A DNA stretch of 6,977 nt from X23 sp050251575 (GTDB lineage Bacteria > Bacillota > Clostridia > SK-Y3): positions 1-6,977 of the forward strand of contig JBFWMP010000146.1 in assembly GCA_050251575.1 (NCBI GenBank), read 5' to 3'. Numbering within the stretch: position 1 is the first letter of the stretch; the number at the start of each line of letters is the position of its first letter. The notes beneath the pieces are model-generated. The model did no database searches. It saw only the letters and a program-made list of their open reading frames with translations, and had not been told where the DNA came from. Shown in pieces: positions 5,709 through 6,977 of the stretch. The position numbers and the translations under genes are program-made.

Positions 5709-6182
5709 ATGAAAAGCTTTTTAACAAGCATGATATTCTTTTTAACCTTTTGGATTATTTTGACCGAAAAGATTACTTCTGAGTCAGTAGCGATTGGGTT
5801 AGGGGTCTGTTTGTGGGTGTACTATTTTAATAAGCAGCATAAGGCAGCAACACCTGAAAAGTTTTGGACTTTTACAGGGATACGGTATATGTTTGTATAT
5901 TTAGTAGTTTTACTTCGAGAGATTATAGTAGCGAATATTCAGGTTGCCAAGATCGTATTAAGTCGTAAGCTTAATATTACTCCTCAGTTTATACATTATA
6001 AAACAAAGCTTAGATCGGATGTAGCCAGGACAATACTTGCAAATTCTATTACGCTTACTCCAGGAACACTTACTGTTTTTATGGAGAATGATCTTTTAAC
6101 TGTTCATTGTCTTCAAAAAGAACATATACAGGATGTTTTAGATTCAAAGCTTGAGAAGATACTTTTAAAGATAGAGGAGTAG
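5709..6182 (+). CDS. mrpE: Mrp/Mnh cation:proton antiporter subunit E (MbhA-like)
   Basis: This is a small membrane subunit of a multi-subunit Na+(K+)/H+ antiporter or of the homologous module in energy-converting hydrogenases. It has 157 residues, normal for the family. Two N-terminal hydrophobic helices (about 3-19 and 26-41) are followed by a third (about 58-80, MFVYLVVLLREIIVANI). The soluble C-terminal domain has the family hallmark ANSITLTPGT (111-120) and the following LLTVHCLQKE. ATG 5709 is preceded by AGGTG at 8 bases. It is the first gene after the sigma-54 promoter and is 4 bases from mrpF. MrpE itself is not thought to carry ions; in Mrp complexes it supports assembly and activity. 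Confidence 0.93.
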   Translation: MKSFLTSMIFFLTFWIILTEKITSESVAIGLGVCLWVYYFNKQHKAATPEKFWTFTGIRYMFVYLVVLLREIIVANIQVAKIVLSRKLNITPQFIHYKTKLRSDVARTILANSITLTPGTLTVFMENDLLTVHCLQKEHIQDVLDSKLEKILLKIEE

Positions 6183-6186
6183 AGGG

Positions 6187-6459
6187 ATGGCAAATTATTT
6201 ACTATTATTTGGAATCATCTTTTTATCTTTTACCATTTTTTTATGTGTGATAAGAGCTATTAAGGGTCCTAGCGCAGTGGATAGATTGATGGCGATAAAC
6301 GTAATCAGCACTAAAACAATTGTATTGATTTCTATTGTTTCTTTTATGTTAAAGGAAACTTATTTTATTGATGTGGTATTGGTTTATGCACTTATTAGCT
6401 TTATTGCCTCCATTGCTATAGCAGATTATATTGAAAAGACGGGAGAGGATAAAGAATGA
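6187..6459 (+). CDS. mrpF: Mrp/Mnh cation:proton antiporter subunit F (MbhB-like)
   Basis: A 90-residue membrane protein of the antiporter module. It has three predicted helices: about 4-24 (LLLFGIIFLSFTIFLCVI), 36-55 (AINVISTKTIVLISIVSFML) and 63-83 (VVLVYALISFIASIAIADYI). The loop RAIKGPSAVDRLMAINVI after helix 1 is the conserved MnhF signature. The ribosome-binding site AGGAG (6175-6179) lies 7 bases before the ATG and is formed by the end of mrpE. Its stop overlaps the mrpG start as ATGA, which suggests translational coupling. Length and motifs are normal. Confidence 0.93.
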   Translation: MANYLLLFGIIFLSFTIFLCVIRAIKGPSAVDRLMAINVISTKTIVLISIVSFMLKETYFIDVVLVYALISFIASIAIADYIEKTGEDKE

Positions 6460-6773
6460 AACTTGTTTTAATAGGTATTTTCCTCTCGGGAGGGTTGTTT
6501 TTCTTTGGAGTAGGGACAATAGGACTTTTGAGATTTCCCGATTTGTTTACCCGGGCTCACAGCGCGGCAAAGTGTGATACCCTTGGAGCCATTCTATGCT
6601 TAATTGCATTGATGATATACAGTGGATTTAATTATTCAAGCTTAAAACTGCTGCTGGTATTAATATTTCTGTGGACAACAAATCCAACTGCTACACATAT
6701 GATTGCAAAAGCAGTATTTATCAAGAGACATAGTGAAAAAGATAATGGAGTGAATAAGTATGGAGACATTTAG
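6456..6773 (+). CDS. mrpG: Mrp/Mnh cation:proton antiporter subunit G (MbhC-like)
   Basis: A 105-residue membrane subunit. Helix 1 (about 3-24) is followed by the conserved MnhG stretch IGLLRFPDLFTRAHSAAKCDTLGA, then a second helix (about 44-58) and a third (about 63-78, LLLVLIFLWTTNPTATHMIAKA), where the TNPTATHMIAKA end is a family hallmark. The charged C-terminus is short. It overlaps mrpF by 4 bases and the next gene by 14 bases. In the known complexes this subunit belongs to the small E-F-G sub-module beside the large proton-pumping subunits, which would lie beyond the window. Confidence 0.94.
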   Translation: MKLVLIGIFLSGGLFFFGVGTIGLLRFPDLFTRAHSAAKCDTLGAILCLIALMIYSGFNYSSLKLLLVLIFLWTTNPTATHMIAKAVFIKRHSEKDNGVNKYGDI

Positions 6774-6977
6774 TATTATTATGATGGTATTTTTAATAGG
6801 GGCTGCAATTGCAGTATCAGCAATAAGAAGTTTGTTGGGGGCGATTATCGTCTTTACAGCTTATAGTCTGGTGATGGCCATTCTATGGCAGCAGCTTAAT
6901 GCACCGGATTTGGCGATTACAGAAGCAGCAGTAGGAGCAGGTATAACTACATTGCTATTTATATTTACATTAAAAAA
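6760..6977 (+). CDS. Stand-alone DUF4040 / MbhD-like subunit (3' partial)
   Basis: The reading frame starts at ATG 6760 inside the end of mrpG, with GGAG (6747-6750) 9 bases before it, and runs off the window after 72 codons. Two hydrophobic helices are visible, and the stretch NAPDLAITEAAVGAGITT is the hallmark of MbhD-type DUF4040 proteins. In classical bacterial Mrp this domain is fused to the C-terminal part of the large MrpA subunit. Here it starts its own gene after EFG, as in membrane-bound hydrogenase-type (Mbh, Mbx) and split Mrp clusters. MrpB-, MrpC- and MrpD-like genes are expected next. The end of the protein cannot be judged. Confidence 0.88.
   Translation, partial: METFSIIMMVFLIGAAIAVSAIRSLLGAIIVFTAYSLVMAILWQQLNAPDLAITEAAVGAGITTLLFIFTLK

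Noticed and set aside
1..6977. CRISPR arrays, tRNA/rRNA genes, insertion sequences, riboswitches
   Set aside because: I looked for regular spaced repeats, cloverleaf or rRNA stretches, transposase motifs with terminal repeats and long structured leaders, and saw none.

Overview
The window comes from an AT-rich, low-GC Firmicute, most likely an anaerobic member of the Clostridia. The evidence is strong purine-rich ribosome-binding sites, two TTG starts, a Gram-positive style lipoprotein binding protein, a sigma-54 enhancer-binding regulator of clostridial type, and Mrp/Mbh-type membrane subunits. The species cannot be named from this sequence. All genes but one lie on the + strand.

Region 1 (1-3008) is the end of a tightly packed operon. 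It holds a flavin prenyltransferase (UbiX family, cut off at its N-terminus by the window edge) followed by a complete three-gene ABC importer of the nitrate/taurine/thiamine-precursor type: a lipoprotein binding protein, an ATPase and a permease. The junctions overlap or nearly touch, so these four genes are probably co-expressed. UbiX makes prenylated FMN for UbiD-type decarboxylases. The importer may therefore bring in an aromatic or quinone-related precursor, but its substrate cannot be read from the sequence.

Region 2 (3009-3476) is a convergent then divergent spacer. A short gene on the - strand (49 residues, hydrophilic, unknown function) has a near-perfect Shine-Dalgarno sequence and a classical hairpin-plus-T-run terminator on its own strand. 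The rest is AT-rich upstream DNA for this gene and for the regulator.

Region 3 (3477-5708) holds a 662-residue sigma-54 activator with GAF, PAS, AAA+ and Fis-type HTH domains. Its 243-bp downstream spacer contains three related 17-bp dyads (putative activator sites), a strong intrinsic terminator and then a near-consensus -24/-12 sigma-54 promoter.

Region 4 (5709-6977) is the start of the operon driven by that promoter: MrpE, MrpF, MrpG and a stand-alone MbhD-like DUF4040 subunit that runs off the window. This order matches the start of Mbh/Mbx-type and split Mrp clusters, not the classical MrpABCDEFG order.

The main discovery candidate is regions 3 and 4 taken together. They look like a complete sigma-54 circuit (regulator, three upstream sites, promoter, target) controlling a multi-subunit cation/proton antiporter or antiporter-containing energy-converting complex. 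Its inducing signal and the identity of the full downstream complex are unknown.
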